From M3007 sp044350415 (GTDB lineage: Bacteria > Bacteroidota > Bacteroidia > Chitinophagales > Saprospiraceae), in contig JBILHQ010000001.1 in NCBI GenBank assembly GCA_044350415.1, positions 1 through 64,000 of the forward strand: a stretch of DNA of 64,000 nt. The letters are read 5' to 3'. The notes beneath the pieces are model-generated. The model was not told where the DNA came from. It ran no database searches and saw nothing but the letters and a program-made list of their open reading frames with translations. The position numbers and the translations under genes are program-made. Of the stretch, positions 62,884 through 64,000 are shown piece after piece (position 1 is the first letter of the stretch; every line of letters starts with the position of its first letter).

Positions 62884-64000
62884 CTACTTCCGCTGCGCAA
62901 ACAACCACTCCAACACTGCCGGATTATACAAAGTCACATCCCACACATTGTGATATAGTGTGGAATATTCCGTGTATTTGATATTTCCGTCCACTTCCTT
63001 CAAAGCATCCACCATCGAACGCGAACAACGCGGGAGCACCACATCGTCCAGCCCCCCGTGAAATGCCCAAATAGGGATATTGTTGATTTTATCAGCATAT
63101 CTTGGGTCGCCACCGCCACAAATAGGTACTGCTGCTGCAAAAAGTTCAGGGCGGCGTATCAGCAAATCAAACGTTCCGAAACCACCCATACTCAGCCCCA
63201 CAATATAAACCCGTTTGATATCAATATCCGGGTGTGCTTTTATGGTGTTGTCGATGAGCTCGAGCACCATGCGGCCAGGCACCTGAGGGGTTTCATTAAA
63301 CAGATTGGGCCAGTCTTTACTTGCGGCAGCCCAGCGCTGATCGGGCGGACATTGCGGAGCGAGGAGGTAGCACGGATGATTTTCGCGGATATTTTTTTCA
63401 CAAAAAACATGCACGCCGTTTTTCATCTGTTCCTGGTTGAGTTTTCCGCGTTCGCCGGAGCCGTGCAAAAAAATCACGAGCGGGTATTTTTCTCCTTTTT
63501 TGGCGGCCCAGGGTTCCATCATCTGATAAGGTAACTGATGGCCATCCTTATCGGCGTACATGGCCCGCCGGGTGAAGCTGTGCTGGTCGAGTGGGATTTC
63601 CGGATTGAATTTTTTGGGTGCAGGTTGGGTATAAGCTGGATCGATCGTTTGCCCAATCCACCCACCGGTGAACCCGGCGCGTTTTAAGCCCCTGATGAAA
63701 TAGGGATTTTTTTTCATCAAATTCCAGATCAGGCCGGAACGGTAATTTTCAATCATCAGCACAATGGGCCCCTGGTCGATACCGAGATAATCTTTATCCA
63801 CAAAATACGGAAAGCCCGGCTGCGCTTTGGGCGACTTGGCAATATCTGTAAAGGTTTCGTTGTAGCCGTCGAAAAAACCGTATTTCCCCACCGGCCACCG
63901 ATTCCACATCGCTTCGAGGGTGGGCAAACAGATTTCCGGGGCAAATGGCGTGGAACTAATCGCCGCTGTGGGCGCAATAGTGCCGTCGTCTTCGAGGTAA
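62884..64000 (-). CDS. GH144-type glucanase / carboxylesterase fusion, partial (5' end off window)
   Basis: The minus frame is open from 64000 to the TAG at 62884 (372 residues seen). The N-terminal visible part is the end of the glycoamylase-like/GH144 domain: DDGTIAPTAAISSTPFAPE, FVDKDYLGIDQGPIVLMIEN, YFIRGLKRAGF. GH144 enzymes are endo-beta-1,2-glucanases. After a ~35-residue linker comes an alpha/beta hydrolase: VIFLHGSGERG, nucleophile elbow VGLSMGGFGTFD, Asp in FHGGLDDVV and a late His (LYHNVWD). One polypeptide thus combines glucanase and esterase. It heads the minus-strand locus with GH3 and SusCD. Confidence 0.88.
   Translation of the reverse strand, partial: YLEDDGTIAPTAAISSTPFAPEICLPTLEAMWNRWPVGKYGFFDGYNETFTDIAKSPKAQPGFPYFVDKDYLGIDQGPIVLMIENYRSGLIWNLMKKNPYFIRGLKRAGFTGGWIGQTIDPAYTQPAPKKFNPEIPLDQHSFTRRAMYADKDGHQLPYQMMEPWAAKKGEKYPLVIFLHGSGERGKLNQEQMKNGVHVFCEKNIRENHPCYLLAPQCPPDQRWAAASKDWPNLFNETPQVPGRMVLELIDNTIKAHPDIDIKRVYIVGLSMGGFGTFDLLIRRPELFAAAVPICGGGDPRYADKINNIPIWAFHGGLDDVVLPRCSRSMVDALKEVDGNIKYTEYSTLYHNVWDVTLYNPAVLEWLFAQRK

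Noticed and set aside
1..64000. CRISPR arrays, tRNA, rRNA and phage genes
   Set aside because: No regularly spaced identical repeats, no cloverleaf-like or rRNA sequence and no phage structural or integrase gene were recognised by eye.

Overview
This window comes from a Bacteroidota chromosome, most likely a Saprospiraceae-type (class Saprospiria) organism. The signs are type IX secretion (T9SS) cargo with C-terminal sorting domains, SprB/PKD/HYR-rich secreted proteins, a T9SS Plug protein, a SusC/SusD pair, Bacteroidota-only families (DUF4293, DUF6340, DUF4197, TapB-like) and at least fourteen TAnnTTTG-type -7 promoter boxes. No rRNA, tRNA, CRISPR array or complete mobile element is visible. 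The placement is inferred from gene content, not from a phylogenetic marker.

Layout. 1-2003 (minus) is the 5' two thirds of a secreted P-domain/PKD-like protein running off the left edge. 2316-9683 (plus) holds aminopeptidase P, a GH20 hexosaminidase, scpA, dapD, hppD and a DUF4197 protein. 9684-10246 is a gene graveyard with a decayed T9SS tail. 10247-18393 is housekeeping in both directions: YigZ, an ABC ATPase, an RluA-type synthase, DUF4293, a vanadium-haloperoxidase-like lipoprotein, pdxH, xseA and TerC. 18499-24494 has a type B T9SS protein, an ECF sigma/envelope operon and an ABC exporter. 24568-31929 carries SPOR, DUF45 peptidase, GNAT, polysaccharide deacetylase, lytic transglycosylase, endonuclease V, a broken DUF5615 gene and a GMC oxidoreductase. 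32234-40633 has a 1535-residue SprB/HYR adhesin-like protein, an M1 peptidase with a T9SS tail and a DUF6340 lipoprotein. 40796-43210 is an Mfd lacking its N-terminal third. 43455-53006 has a YtrA-like GntR/ABC operon, a C39 peptidase ABC exporter, mutY, an esterase, the T9SS Plug protein and an EEP phosphatase. 53016-55234 ends in an IS256/TfoX wreck with tandem repeats. 55235-64000 (minus) is a polysaccharide-utilisation locus: GH144-esterase fusion, GH3, SusC, SusD, interrupted by a frameshifted Uma2 gene on the opposite strand. GH144 plus GH3 suggests beta-1,2-glucan as substrate.

The most unusual signal is a family of intergenic palindromic elements (3697, 8766, 36838, 39483, 43226, 62747, with looser relatives at 6692, 24500 and 59830). 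In the six core copies, long inverted arms enclose a loop of 39-52 nt carrying CAAG (usually CAAGC) 6-10 nt inside the left arm, in two copies mirrored as TGCTTG or GCTTG near the right arm. The arms are made of short iterated words that differ between copies (TAAATCGAAT, GTCCCAAGTC, ATATCGAAT, TATCAGTTTGTCA) while the loop layout is kept. Most copies lie flush against stop codons, and some arms supply the stop codon or end within a few bases of a promoter box. One copy borders the truncated mfd and another forms the 3' end of the broken Uma2 gene.
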